A stretch of DNA of 64,000 nucleotides from Micrasema longulum (GCA_022494885.1 JAGVSM010002793.1:1-64000); one strand, 5' to 3'. Shown: positions 12,405-23,620, numbered from the stretch's first letter. Notes: a model not told the origin generated them from the letters alone. Numbers and translations are program-made.

Positions 12405-12735
12405 AAAGGCAATTTCATCTTACCTAGCCAAACCGTTCAGTTTGAGAAAATTGCAATAAGTACATGGACACAATCTAGGTAATTGTGCAGAATCATATCA
12501 TTTAATACCAAAATTGAAAACAAAAATTAACAAAAAAATTGCACTTTGCTAGGAAGAGAGGAGAGGAGGGGTAATATGAAGCAAAAAATGAGAAATGAAC
12601 AACTCAAACATTTACATTGTGACATTTCAATCTTTATTTAAATTTCAATGAAGAAGGGGCGGGTATCTAACATTAATAGGTAGATTATTCCACAATTGAG
12701 CAGCTATTTCTGTGAAAGAGGAGGCAAGAAAATGA
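12405..12735 (-). pseudogene. LINE C-terminus and 3' UTR, family H (copy 1)
   Basis: The minus strand reads FLASSFTEIAAQLWNNLP, a typical LINE C-terminal motif, followed by a 3' UTR ending in GTTCAGTTTGAGAAAATTGC...-type sequence. The same UTR is at 18035-18735 and 34965-35310. Confidence 0.65.
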
Positions 12736-12959
12736 ATACCATTCACCATTCAGCTTATGTCTTTAACATTCACATTTCCTCAACTCATCCATGTGTTGAC
12801 AATTATTCTAACGTTGGCAGAACTGACGCTGACGATGTCGGTCACGATGAAATCCGGTCACTGGTAAAAATCATAAATAACATTAGGATAAAAGTATATA
12901 CGTATTTTTCTAATAATAATTAAAATGCCGTTCCACAAGAAGTGTCAAAAAAATTACTC

Positions 12960-13170
12960 AATATATTTTAATTACACAGTATGTAAAGTTGCCATATGCA
13001 GCAGTCAATAATTGGTCAGAAGGTCGAGACTTCCATATACCCGTTTCAAAAATGTTTTCCAATTTGTTGCAAACAATTTAGATGTTAATAACTCTCGAAG
13101 GGGTAAATTCAATCCGTCGACAAACTTCACGTTTTCCATTTTTCAAATTATAAATGAGAGAAACATCTAG
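12960..13170 (-). repeat. Copy of the high-copy fold-back family
   Basis: TGTAAAGTTGCCATAT...TCGAGACTTCCATATACCC...GTTAATAACTCTCGAAGGGG: family landmarks in minus orientation, diverged. Confidence 0.55.
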
Positions 13171-13535
13171 GATTACTGATTGCCCAGGTTTCAATATTAG
13201 AATCACCGTATTTTCAACTGCCGAAAATGCAACGCAAAAATAATTGCATTTTATCTTCCTGATGAAAATAACACAAGAAGAATTCGTTATCGGACTGATG
13301 GAAACGAGACAAGAATTTATTTGGACGTGTTTTTTATTGAATTTTAATTTTGATTTTTATTGAAATGATTTTTTTTTTATTGGTAAATATGTACAAACAT
13401 TTTATTTATGGTTTTCCAAATTCTTTTCTTGTATAATATAACTTTATTTATGACACATTACGTATATTGAAAATTATAAGTTTGAGATAATTTTTAGTCT
13501 AGTTTAAAGTATCTATTATATTATAACCGTATTAT
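13171..13535. other. AT-rich DNA without recognised feature
   Basis: No supported gene or repeat. Confidence 0.4.
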
Positions 13536-13539
13536 TATA

Positions 13540-14275
13540 TATTTATTTATTTTTATTTATTTATTTACACTCTTTATCAAAATACAATTCCATATTCTCT
13601 TTGCCCAGCTAACAAGGGTACATACCCCGTTCCAAGCTAGGCAATTACATTTTAATATATTATAATAGTTAACAAATTAATATAGAGCATAGACAAACAA
13701 AATATAAACTTATTCGCATACACATTTTGATTCATATACATACAGACATACACATATATACACATGTACATACACACACACGTACATACACCCATGCGCA
13801 TACACATACATACATTCATAAAAACATAGACAATTTATTTATGCAAAACTTCATGGTTGTCATCTATAAATATATATTTTTAAAATTATTCCTTATTTTT
13901 TATATTTTATTTTTGACATCCAGTAAGGTTTCTCCAATCCGTGGCATGCATCAACTTTTCTGACTCCCTACGACCAATGTCATGAAAGAGCGAGGTCAAC
14001 ACCTTCCGTAACTTGACAACACTCCCGTCTTTCCACGATTCTGGCAAAAGGTTATGGACCTTTTTGCCCACGTTATAGTGTTGTCTCGATGCCAGAACAG
14101 TGTTGACCCCTTCACTTAGTATCAGATCCCTATTAGAGTATCTTGTATTATAGTTGTGGTTGACGCTTGGGTAAATGTCTCTATTTATGTGTGTAACCAC
14201 TACCGTTCTCAATATATACTGTTGAATAATATTCAGTGCTCTGAATTCTTTGAAGAGCAAGTCACTTGTTTTTTT
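13540..14275 (-). pseudogene. LINE C-terminal domain with CA-rich 3' UTR, family D
   Basis: The minus frame at 14260-13907 (117 codons) contains NHNYNTRYSNRDLIL...YNVGKKVHNLLPESWK and then Phe/Leu-rich sequence, the usual layout of a LINE C-terminus (NTR...G.k.yN.LP). The 3' UTR (13906-13540) includes a long imperfect CATA/CACA tract and ends in a TTTATTTATT tail. 5'-truncated. Confidence 0.75.
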
Positions 14276-15734
14276 TTAAATGACTCGGATTAAAGATTTC
14301 TGTGCAATTGCTACAGGTTCAAGGGCGGTTTTTATGTTTATGACTGAAGATTTCAATAAATAAATTTAAAAAAAATATATATATGTATGTTTTATATTTT
14401 TAATTGAATTTTAACTGTAAATAAATTACAACTAAATTTAAAAAAAAACGGAAAAAACAAGGTCTCTTCTTTGACTCTTAAAATCCTTCTCGTCAACCAT
14501 GGTGGTCGATTTCGCAATGTTCAATCTGATTGGCCCATCGATAAAAGTTCAACAACTGAAAAGAACGGTACGTCTCTTGTAAGTAATTAATTTAACGATA
14601 AACCTTATTTTATCATATCGGTACCGAAACAAAATTGTGTTTTAATTAATCATTAGCCTTTCTTTGACTTCGGGTATCTCGTGACCAGAAGACAACAGGG
14701 TTTTAAAGAAGACCTATGTTAACGTAAATAAACAAGTTGCAAAAAATACGCATTTAAAGCGCTTACATACAATATGCAAATAAAATGAAAAATCTTTGTT
14801 TTAAACTGGTTTTTATTTATTTTGTTGCTTACCAGTTTGAGAGCTACTACGCGATCATTAATCAAGGATTGTTTTTGTTTTCTAAATCATTTGAATAAAT
14901 CACTTGTTCTCTAAATCATTTGAATAAATCCGTAGCACGTGACAACAAAATAAATTGTTTTAATTAAATTACTAACTTAAAAGCTTCAATTAAATTAATT
15001 TAACAATAGAATCATCATGTAAAGCGCCCTTGAGGTATTTTTTTTCCTGGGAGTGTAAAATATTACAAATAATTATATTTTATTAATAAATTTAAAAATA
15101 TATATTATCGTCAGTTTTTGTACCAAAGCATTACAAGAGTTTAACTCTCAATTAACAGGTAGAGGTGAAATTTAATCAAGCTAAGATTACGACTCGATTT
15201 TCTGTTGCCAATAAATATTACAAGCTGACTGAGATTAAACTTAATTAAATTAGTTTTTATTGGCGCAGTAATTAAATAACTTCTTCACGATAAAGCAATT
15301 TCAGAAGTACTTTATAAATAAAAAGTTCATTCGAAGGTATCGTCAACCAAATAACATCAAGAATAGAGACTTGGACAAGTTCTCACTGTTTTCCGACAGA
15401 TGGTTGTTATCTAAACCTTTTTACATCGGGCAATACTACTACAGCCAACTTCATCATGAAGCTCAGCACAGTGAGAAATGATAGTATATGTTATTTCACC
15501 GAAAAGTAAACAAAATATTATTTCATGGCGTTAAAATTTTATTTTAAAAAAAATATTGCAATTTTACTGCATTACTTTTTTCAAAAAAGTCTGCAGCTGA
15601 AGCACAAAGAATTCTTATGGAAAACATCACAGAACATTATCATCATCATAAATGTGCGTTTTAAAACAAACTTTTTTACTTACTTAGTTTCTACAATAAA
15701 ATCTTATTTTATCTCTAATTCTTAATATTTTATA
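14276..15734. other. Mostly AT-rich region, one short direct duplication
   Basis: A near-perfect tandem duplication TCTAAATCATTTGAATAAATC occurs twice within about 14880-14930. A CCACCATGG context on the minus strand (ATG at 14500-14498) is described in the findings. No firm gene. Confidence 0.35.
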
Positions 15735-15975
15735 TATTTTTGACACTTGTGCAATGATATTTACACATATGTTCACCTCATTCTATTATAACACCCACTC
15801 ACCCACCCATTCACACACTTACACTAACACAAACATACTAGCACGTATTGTACGAGTATCTAATGTATTTCTGTGGATATCTCTCATTGGTTTTATTCTC
15901 TGTATATTTTATTTGTAATTTTGTTTTTACACGTATTACTGTTGATATCCCTAATACATAAATAAATTTAAAAAA
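15735..15975 (+). repeat. LINE 3' UTR, family B (copy 2)
   Basis: CACTCACCCACCCATTCACACACTTACAC tract, then TATTTCTGTGGATATCTCTCATTGGTTTTATT, then GTTGATATCCCTAATACATAAATAAATTTAAA. Reverse complement of 7146-7400. Confidence 0.7.
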
Positions 15976-16289
15976 TAGCACCACGATATACACAAACACA
16001 CATATATATATATATATATTTATTTATGCTTTATAAAGTTAGTTCTTAAGCTAAACTAATATAAACTTTCAATAAAATTACAGTTTTTTTTCTAAATTTT
16101 TAAGAACATATTATTTCGGATTAATTAAAAATATTTGAATGTTTTCTATTTCTGCTTCCTTAGGTTACTCATTGTACAACTTCAATCCCTTGTAAAATGA
16201 GTTTTGGTACTGTTTTTCTCCTCATTGGTAACATTATATTTTTTTATCACTAGTTTCATATGTATGACGGTGTTGGTTAAATTAAATTA

Positions 16290-16665
16290 AACCTTTCTTT
16301 TCTCCCAAGGGGGTGAAATCCAGTCTTTTGTCTACGAACATTTGGACAAACTCAAATATTGTAATAAAACCAACTGGTCCAAGAAGAAGTTTAAAAATTG
16401 AAAATTGTTTTCAGACGTTGCCTAGTATGTGAAATAATTCAGTCAGATGAATCTCTTCACAACAATAAAGATTTCGGCTCTTTAACTTCACTAAAATCAA
16501 CAAATGGAAGAATTTAAGAAATATGGATGTTTAAACATAGGCAAAGTGGTGAATGTTACACAGTGTGTAAAGTGGCCACTTAAACCAGCCAATGACAGGT
16601 CATTAGCCCTGTAAATGCCTAGACTTCCATATTCCCTTATTTGAGGTATTATCCATCCCTGTTGT
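16290..16665 (-). repeat. Well-preserved copy of the high-copy fold-back family
   Basis: Minus orientation. In plus-strand order: GGGGGTGAAATCCAGTC...GACAAACTCAAA, CAGACGTTGCCTAGTATGTGAAATAATTCAGTCAGATGAAT, ACACAGTGTGTAAAGTGGCCAC, AATGCCTAGACTTCCATATTCCC. About 14 related copies lie in the window (1.3 to 59.4 kb). No coding frame is conserved, so it looks like a non-autonomous DNA element or a SINE. Confidence 0.65.
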
Positions 16666-17436
16666 AATTTGTGAATTATTTTATGTTTTGGAATTCAACC
16701 ATAAACAAGTGCTTAGGTAAGGTACCAACTTAAATTCAATATTTGAATATTTATAATTTTATGTTTTGGATTTTTTTTTTTTTTTTTTCAAAAATATTTA
16801 CAAAAGATTCTTAAATTAAAGTCCTGCTGAGTTGCATACATACAACTCGTCAGCAGGTTCTTATAAATTACATTAATTATTTACACTTAGCCTACATTAA
16901 CAATAATTTTACTTGAAAAACAATTACAGATTACATTTTGAAAAATTAAAAACTATCACTAATACAAAAAACTTTTTTCTAATAACCATAATTTGAGCAA
17001 ACGTCGAACTCCTGTATTTAACTCAGTATTTTTAATATTGTTTGGTAACATATTAAATATTTTAGGTATACTGTATTGCAGTGTCCTTTTGCCATATTTA
17101 TTGCAGTATCTAGGAACAGCTAGCCCTTTCATACTAGTAAACTTGGTGTTGTAATCATGTACCAACTTGAGTTTATACTCGGAGTGCGACGCATGCTGAC
17201 AAATTAATTTGTACCAAAGTAGAGCCCTAACAGATAATTTATTTACAGATTTATATATTAATGATATTGAAATATTGTGTCTCTGGCGGTATACATCTTT
17301 ATGTAGTATCAATTTGATCATAGAATTCAGTCATAAACAAGTACCTTGGTACCTACTTATCAACGAAAAATATTTTTCCAAGGTGATAGCAGAGAAGCCA
17401 ATCTTCGGGCAGGACAACGTCTGTCGGGTCCGCTAG
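16660..17436 (+). mobile_element. Helitron-like 3' region, interrupted by a LINE
   Basis: 16666-16770 and 17310-17436 together match 10270-10478 of the complete Helitron and end at the same CTAG|T (17433-17436). The two halves are split by a LINE fragment in minus orientation. 5' truncated. Confidence 0.7.
16771..17321 (-). pseudogene. LINE C-terminus with 3' stem-loop, nested in a Helitron
   Basis: The minus frame 17321-16959 (120 codons) includes HDYNTKFTSMKGLAVPRYCNKYG..TLQYSIPKIFNMLPNNIKN, a LINE C-terminal module. Its 3' UTR contains a strong hairpin near 16825-16860 (CCTGCTGACGAGTTG / CAACTCAGCAGG) and ends in a poly(A) (T-run at 16771-16789). A relative of the coding part is at 36720-36950, and a relative of the hairpin at 36175-36220. 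Confidence 0.8.
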
Positions 17437-17439
17437 TAT

Positions 17440-18034
17440 TATATACATATAGTATGACATGGGGTTACGATTATTTCACAAAGCTTTATCAAATAAGACT
17501 AAATACGTCTGCGCTCTTGCTTATAACGGAACAGCGTCATTAATAAGCTCGGTTCCTTATGGGAAGGGTCTAATCATATATATAAAGTTATCTTAAGTTG
17601 CAGTCTAGACTCCAAGAGTCGCATAATAATTAACTTTGTCTCGATACCGCCAGTCGCAGCCGCCTAACCAAAACATGCGCAGAAAATACTCTAATATAAA
17701 TTCTTCATTATTTTCTCGGTACAATCCTTAATTTATTCCTGGCAGTTCTCTTGTCCATGCACGCAAGAAGCCGTACTGAAATGCATTCGATACGCAAATA
17801 CGCGTATCCAAATAATTCTTCACACTTTCTTAAAAAATACTGCAACTTAAAATTGTATACGTGTATTTTTGTTACAAAACCTTTACGCGTTAATGACTGC
17901 TGAAATGCTTGTAAACTTTAAATGTTCAAACAAACAAAAGACATACGTTTGTTCCAGGTACTAGTACTTACATTTTATTTTTGATTTATTTTGTTATTTA
18001 TTATTTATTCAAATCTTTGTATATGCATACCTTT
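17440..18034. other. Non-repetitive-looking stretch without identified gene
   Basis: Moderately GC-richer at 17630-17800 but no frame with coding character was seen. Confidence 0.35.
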
Positions 18035-18735
18035 TATATACATATAAGGGCTGGCGTATTGCCTTTATAGAATTTTCCGAACCTATCAGTTTGAGAAAAT
18101 AAAAAGTTAACACTTTGAGCACCGGGCGAATACACATAGAATTTACCCCGTGCCTGGCCCATTTTTGTGAAATTTCATGCTCTGTGAAGGGTTTCTTAAA
18201 AGTGTCATAATTATGAAATTACTGGGTTAAATTAATTTAAACTTCTTAGATTTATTTGAAATAATGAAATAAGTAATTTTTGCATGATAGTTTTGCCAAC
18301 ATTGGTCTTTATGGAGAGCCACATTGCGCATTGCAATGTTCGCACATAAACATGGTCTCACTCCTTTTTTGTGCTTTGTATCCTGGATCCGTGTAAACGC
18401 GTGATTATGATAACCATGCGTTGTGTCCCGGTCTCGTGTTTTCACGTGGTTTACCAGCAGCAAAAAAGTACTAATAAAAGTCAATAAAATGCGCTTTTTT
18501 TAGACAGCTGGTAAACCACGTGAAAACACTGGACCGGGTCACAACGCATGGTTATATAATCATGTGTTTACACGGCTTCGGGATACAAAGTGTTAAGTAC
18601 ATAGACATATTCTAATAATCTATGATTTTATACAAAATTTGAAACAAAAATTAGCTGAAAATCTACACTATAACTATGAAGAGAGGAGAGGAGATAAGAA
18701 GAAAAGAAGAAGAAGAACAACATAAAAATAGGAAA
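18035..18735 (-). repeat. LINE 3' UTR family H (copy 2), split by a MITE
   Basis: 18035-18110 and 18593-18735 together match 34965-35160 and 12405-12570 (CTATCAGTTTGAGAAAAT, GTACATAGACA, TATGAAGAGAGGAGAGGA). The element at 18111-18592 separates the halves. Confidence 0.65.
18111..18592. mobile_element. piggyBac-type MITE with TTAA duplication
   Basis: CACTTTG...CAAAGTG ends lie between TTAA (18107-18110) and TTAA (18593-18596). The right half is itself a large hairpin: 18373-18458 pairs with 18507-18592 (about 86-bp arms, 48-nt loop). Inserted in a LINE 3' UTR; uninterrupted copies elsewhere show the empty site. No transposase frame. Confidence 0.75.
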
Positions 18736-18789
18736 AGCAATATTTGTATAGTATAAATTACCTGAAGTCAATATTAGTACTCAATTGGA

Positions 18790-18985
18790 AAAAGGCATAT
18801 TTCAATTTATTGCAACATAGAGGGAAAACATTTTTGAGAAGACAATATGGAAGTCTACGCATTTACAGGGCTTATGACCTATCTTTGGCTGTTTTAAGTG
18901 GCCACTTTACACACTGTGTAACATTCACCATTCTGCCCATGTTTGAACACCCACGATTCCTCAACTCTTCCATCTGTTGAGTTTG
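18790..18985 (+). repeat. Copy of the high-copy fold-back family
   Basis: GGAAAACATTTTTGAGAAGAC, ATATGGAAGTCTACGCATTTACAGGGCTTATGACC, AAGTGGCCACTTTACACACTGTGTAACATTCACCATTCTGCCC. It is followed directly by a SINE head. Confidence 0.65.
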
Positions 18986-18999
18986 GTGAAGGAATAATT

Positions 19000-19085
19000 T
19001 ACTTACACCTTTCCGGGATTCGAACCCAGTACCTAAAGCATTGTTAGCGAAAGCGTTTATCACTATACTACGATGCGAACTTATA
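19000..19085 (-). mobile_element. SINE family 1, tRNA-like head
   Basis: The minus strand carries ATAGTGATAAACGCTTTCGC as box-A-like sequence and GGGTTCGAATCCCGGAA as box B. The body is absent or unrecognisable. Confidence 0.6.
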
Positions 19086-19235
19086 TCCACTAATTTTTTT
19101 AATTATTTAAAAAAAAATAAAGTAGCCACCGAGTCGAAAACATTAGTCCGGGAGTTAGGTTCTGATTCACATACAGAACTGAATAATTCATTCGACTGAA
19201 CACAGATAATTGAAATTATTAAAAAAACTACAACA

Positions 19236-19600
19236 AACCATCACGCCGTTTCCCCGTAAGGGTGGAACGTCACATCACTCTATCCTTGCATACAGATCTC
19301 GCTTCCTCTACATTCATACATCTTCTCATGCACGCGCGCCGATTATTCCGACTTTTGACATGTCTATCTTCAAGTATTTGTTTGATTTTGTAATGACATA
19401 TCTTTCTCGGTCGTCCTCCATTTCTGCATCCATCAACATTCGCATTGTAAATATTTTTAGCCGTTCTTTCCCTGTCTTTATGCTCTACATGTCCAAACCA
19501 GCGCTGAGCTCCTTTCTTGATTTTGGCGATCGTGCCTATCTCAGCCTTACTTAACTTACGGATCTCGAAATAAATAAAATAAAAACGCAAATTCTTTTCA
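19236..19600 (-). pseudogene. LINE C-terminal tail, 'GHVERM' family
   Basis: The minus frame reads EIRKLSKAEIGTIAKIKKGA..WFGHVEHKD, then NGGRPRKICHYKI and RRACMRRCMNVEEARSVCKD. This is the C-terminal end of an endonuclease/reverse-transcriptase LINE, found about ten times in the window. It ends in the conserved CGTTTCCCCGTAAGGG block. 5'-truncated. Confidence 0.8.
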
Positions 19601-20084
19601 TGAGTAACTGTCACTTAGGTGTCCATGCTATCACTATGTATAGTTATAAAAACACATTTCACTTACAATATAAATCAATTATCCCTCGATTTGCATATTT
19701 CCCTTCGGATCCTAAGTTGCCCGCCGACAAAAGTGCTATGCAAATGGCTGTGCACTTTGCCTTGTGCAGTTCTTTCTCAAGCAAAAAATAATAACAATGA
19801 AGGAACAATCGTTATGCATCGAAACACGTGCCGACATTATAATGCAAATTGCATCTTAGCCATGAGGATACCATGGACCATAAGGCGTCGGAGTTCATTA
19901 AGAATGACGAGCTTCGAAAGACAAACTCGGTAATATATTTTTGAATGAAAACCTTTTTGAGTGCACTGCGTGCATATGTACGTTTGCTTGGCAGTGAATA
20001 AGTCTGATCCGTCACGCTCCAAAGTGAAACGATCATTCGTCTAAACTCAGAGAAGCCGAGCAAAGAAAGCGGACACAATATTTA
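19601..20084. other. Unassigned region with open frames on both strands
   Basis: Overlapping frames of 60-105 codons exist in several phases, none with a recognisable motif. Composition is less AT-rich than average. It could be a diverged element terminus. Confidence 0.3.
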
Positions 20085-20235
20085 GCGTATCATCATCATT
20101 CCTTTTCCGCACGTAACGGTGCATAGAGCACTGCATTGGTACACCAATTGCAGTGTATCTTAATCATTTTTTGTTACATGAAAGTAAGATGATCAGTCTC
20201 ACGCTTCAGGTACCAGTCCAAGAACTATGAAATAT
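20085..20235 (-). mobile_element. SINE family 1, 3' half
   Basis: The 3' end carries ATCATCATCA (GAT repeat on the minus strand), then GGTGCATAGAGCACTGCATTGG and the AAGATGATCAGTCTCACGCTTCAGGT body. The head is missing. Confidence 0.65.
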
Positions 20236-20879
20236 TCTTGTGTAAAAACACCTTTTCGAAAATCGCACTTTTCCCTCTTTACACTTAGAAGCTAAACTTT
20301 TGGGAATAAGACAAATATATTGTTTTCAATGTTTAAAAATATATTAATAAACCAAAATTTATTTACTAGAAATTCAAGTAGATCAAGTCTAAGAAGGAAT
20401 CGTGTGTTAGAAATACCACATTGTAAAACGAGGCTATCACAGAGTTTCGTATATTTTTAAGAAACTTTGAATTACAATTTAATGCTCTAACTTTTACCGT
20501 GCGCAAGAAAACATTTTTGTATCCGATTTCCCGTAGGGCTGAAGTTCCTCATTGGTACATATGTACTTCATATATACCACTCCTCATCAATTTGCTTTCC
20601 ACTATCTACTTGTTTGTTCATATTTCTTCTATTTTAATAGTAGGATATTTATTATTTATATAGTTTAAAACGTCCTCGCTATATTTCAGTATAATTAAGC
20701 GAATTCTTATTATTGGATGGCAGGTTCTAATATTATCATATACATTTTTTTATAGTTTCTATTTATAATTATTTAACATGTACATCTGTTTGTATTCAAA
20801 ATAAATAAAATAAAAAATAAAAAAAATTCATGCTTCGGTAGTTAATAAACTTTGATTTCATTTGTTTTCAATAACAATT
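20236..20879. other. AT-rich DNA without recognised feature
   Basis: No supported gene or repeat family. Confidence 0.4.
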
Positions 20880-21070
20880 ATGTTTTTATGGAAAAAAACA
20901 AAACCAAAATTAAGGTAAAAGTAAATAATGTGCTAGAAGTAGTAAAAATAATTTTTAAAAAAACAGTAAAGTGATTAAAAAAAACACTTTAAAAAGGTAA
21001 AATTAAAAGACATAAAATAAAAGTTTGTTAAAAAACAACATCAAAAGCGGTAAAAAAATTACAGTAATAG
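20880..21070. repeat. A-rich strand-asymmetric tract
   Basis: Similar in style to 690-860: repeated GTAAAA/GTAAAAA words with few T runs. Confidence 0.45.
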
Positions 21071-21382
21071 AAGTCATATTAAAATACATGTTAATTTATT
21101 TATTTATATTTGACTTGTTCCTGATTCCATACATACCACACATCTGAACATCCATAATACATGTTCTATATAATATCTTATGAAATGGTTATATTTTTTT
21201 ATTATCATATTATTATTAATATACGTATTCACCATAAACTTCTTTTTTTAAAAACATTTTTACTAATAAGCTAGCACGGATGTCAAATTGCTGACAGTTA
21301 GCGAAAACGATGATGTTGTTGACGTTTTGAGCACACACTAATTTTGATTATTTTGTTTTCAGATTCCAGAAATACAGCAACA

Positions 21383-21496
21383 ATGAGCCGCTTACTGCAG
21401 ACAAATCCAGCAAGTCCCAATATTTTATCCTTTAGCTTCAGATATATTAACTTTAAAATAACCAAAACGTTACATGAAGTAATATGGCTATTTTAG
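21383..21496 (+). other. Upstream ORF (37 codons) in the leader of the putative exon
   Basis: An ATG-to-TAG frame begins MSRLLQTNPASPNIL and ends 26 nt before the main ATG, in a different frame. If the exon is real, this could lower translation of the main ORF. No homology is recognised. Confidence 0.35.
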
Positions 21497-21522
21497 TTTA
21501 AAAAGGATAAAGCTTGTATAAA

Positions 21523-21621
21523 ATGGAGACCTTTGAAGTAAAAACAGTTGGCCTGGAGGAGATGAGTATCCTTGGAACAGATCCCTATAAGGAAATAGAA
21601 ATGTACCTGGATAAAGTTAAT
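21523..21621 (+). CDS. Putative first coding exon of an unidentified gene
   Basis: Thirty-three codons run from ATG to a phase-0 donor GTAAGT at 21622. The N-terminus reads METFEVKTVGLEEMSILG and the end reads YKEIEMYLDKVN. An in-frame stop at 21508-21510 sets this ATG as the first. Composition (Glu/Lys/Asp rich, no stops, balanced codons) is unlike the AT-rich surroundings and looks coding. It sits in an exon that starts after a good acceptor (TTTTGTTTTCAG ending at 21362). I do not recognise the family and found no convincing next exon; a LINE 3' end follows at 22030, within the presumed intron. It could instead be a relic or an isolated exon of a gene extending beyond the window. Confidence 0.5.
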
Positions 21622-22029
21622 GTAAGTAATTATTTCATTGAAAATAACCCGTTTTACTTGTATAAATAACTGTTACAAAGTAATGAATAACACGTTTTTG
21701 ATTTTCTTTATTTAGTTGAAATTTATTTTTTTATGTTTTCGTATTAACTAAAAAGGTAAGTAAAAAAAACTGTATTTATAGGTTATTATATAAATACATC
21801 CGTTCTATTTTGGAACCTTAAAAGTATTAATTTGTAGAAATCCATACTGAAATTTGGTAAGGTATCCAAAATAAAACACTTTAATTGGATTTTATTCTAC
21901 TTTTTTTAAAATTTGTGTGACGCGTTTCGTCTTGTTAGGACATTATCAAACTAACTAACATAATATTTACAAATTTTCCTTATATACTAATAATAATTGC
22001 TGTTTAATTATAATAATACTCAGAGTCCC

Positions 22030-22450
22030 GATACAGACATCTACTGAAGAAATATTTCACAAATTACAACTTATGACACCAAAACAATTATACGCTAAAA
22101 CAATACTCACTTACTGATTAAAAAACTACTCTTACTCAAATGAAAGACATAACCCCTACAATACATCACATACAAATAATATAATCACTAGATCCTCAAC
22201 ACAAAGACAACTTAAACAAAGACAAACTAATATCACTATCGGACAAAGGGATTTTGAGTATTATTCAATTAAAATCTATAATCTACCTCTACAATCTATT
22301 AAAACAATTAGTAACGAGAAAATGTTTAAAAAGGCTATAAAAAATTGATAGTGGAGCTAGCTAGAAGTAAAATGAATTGTTTCATTCGCCAAAACCAATA
22401 TTGAATCAACTGCTCCACAAGTGTATATCTTATGTTAGGTTTTTGTTATT
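22030..22450 (+). pseudogene. LINE C-terminus and 3' UTR inside the presumed intron
   Basis: The plus frame reads QRQLKQRQTNITIGQRDFEYYS.KIYNLPLQSIKTISNEKMFKKAIKN, a LINE C-terminal module (GqR.F.Y...kiYN.LP....F...i). Followed by an AT-rich tail. 5'-truncated. Confidence 0.75.
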
Positions 22451-23289
22451 TTCATTGTGCGTTTTGTAATATAAATAATATAGATGTACATACCTAACCA
22501 AACCTAACCTAACATATACCTAGCTTTTAAACCTGCAAATATTTTGTTAATTATCTCTGTTTATTAAATTATTCTACTTTGTTTATTCTCAAATGTAAAA
22601 ACATTTCAAAAAAGTATATTGTTAATTGTCTTCGGCACGGGTAACCCCAGTGAGGTCACATTATTTTTATTATTAATTATAGTTTTTAAGAGAAAAATAT
22701 AAATAAACAAAAGAATAAATATAGGTGCATAATAATGCTAATACATAGTTTATGAGGATATTTAAAAAGTACTAAGGATTTTTATACAGACCAAGAAAAG
22801 TAACGTAATTAAATCATTAAGAATATACCAAGTTAATTTAATTAGGTACGTTATGGGTAAATTGGTAAAAGCCTTTCATTATTTAAAATATTTGTCGGGG
22901 TGCAGCCTTAAAATTGATTAAATAATTAGATAATATACTGATTTCATTCACAAAAGTTTATTTAAAAAAAAAGTTGAAACTCTGCATTACTGTAGAATTA
23001 TCATATATCAGAAGGCGCGAAGAATCATGTTTGTATAAATTGCACTGTGTCCAAAAATGGGTCGCGTAATGTTATCAGACTGCGAAAAATTTATTATCAT
23101 AACACAAATATAAGATAATTTGGTGTATTGTTATGTTATGTTTTACTACAACAAATATTTTACCGTCTAAACTATAAAAAAAGCAAGTTCTTTTGTTAGG
23201 CAAACGTAAAAAAAAAAAATCAATAATCATTTAGTAGTAAGTAAATTAATACCGTTTAATATTATACTAAGGTTTTTAAGAGAAAGCCA

Positions 23290-23620
23290 GATAAAAAAAT
23301 CGATCACTCTGGCAATACTAACAAAATGTCCACCTTGTTTTATTGAACAATCTGACAGACAGTAAAATAATCAAATGTTTAAATTATGTTATTTGTGCAT
23401 TCGCTACTTACACATGAAATGTGATCTAACACTGTTCCTTTTTAATCCCATCAGTATTTTGAGACTTGCAAACGATACAACACGGCAAAGTTGAATTCAA
23501 ATCGGCAATTGCGTACTAAGCGACGTCAACAGAGTAACTAATGGCCAAAACGTAAAACTACTCATTTATGAATAGTTAAGTCGGCTTCAGTGTATATAAT
23601 AATGTAGTGCCTAAGTATGG
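23290..23620 (-). pseudogene. THAP-domain relic (copy 1)
   Basis: Minus strand 23482-23414 reads CCIVCKSQNTDGIKKEQC, stop, ITFH, then a GTGTAAGTAG donor. Two cysteines, a Lys-rich linker and GI.FH fit the start of a C2CH THAP zinc finger, with one internal stop. Flanks match 52795-53130 in opposite orientation, including non-coding parts, so this is a copied DNA segment (probably a transposon) and not a retrocopy. Confidence 0.6.

Noticed and set aside
13727..13830. His/Thr-rich plus-strand peptide
   Set aside because: Translation of a CATA/CACA microsatellite in a LINE 3' UTR.
19601..20084. Gene suggested by several 60-105-codon frames
   Set aside because: Frames overlap in different phases on both strands with no motif, start context or splice sites.
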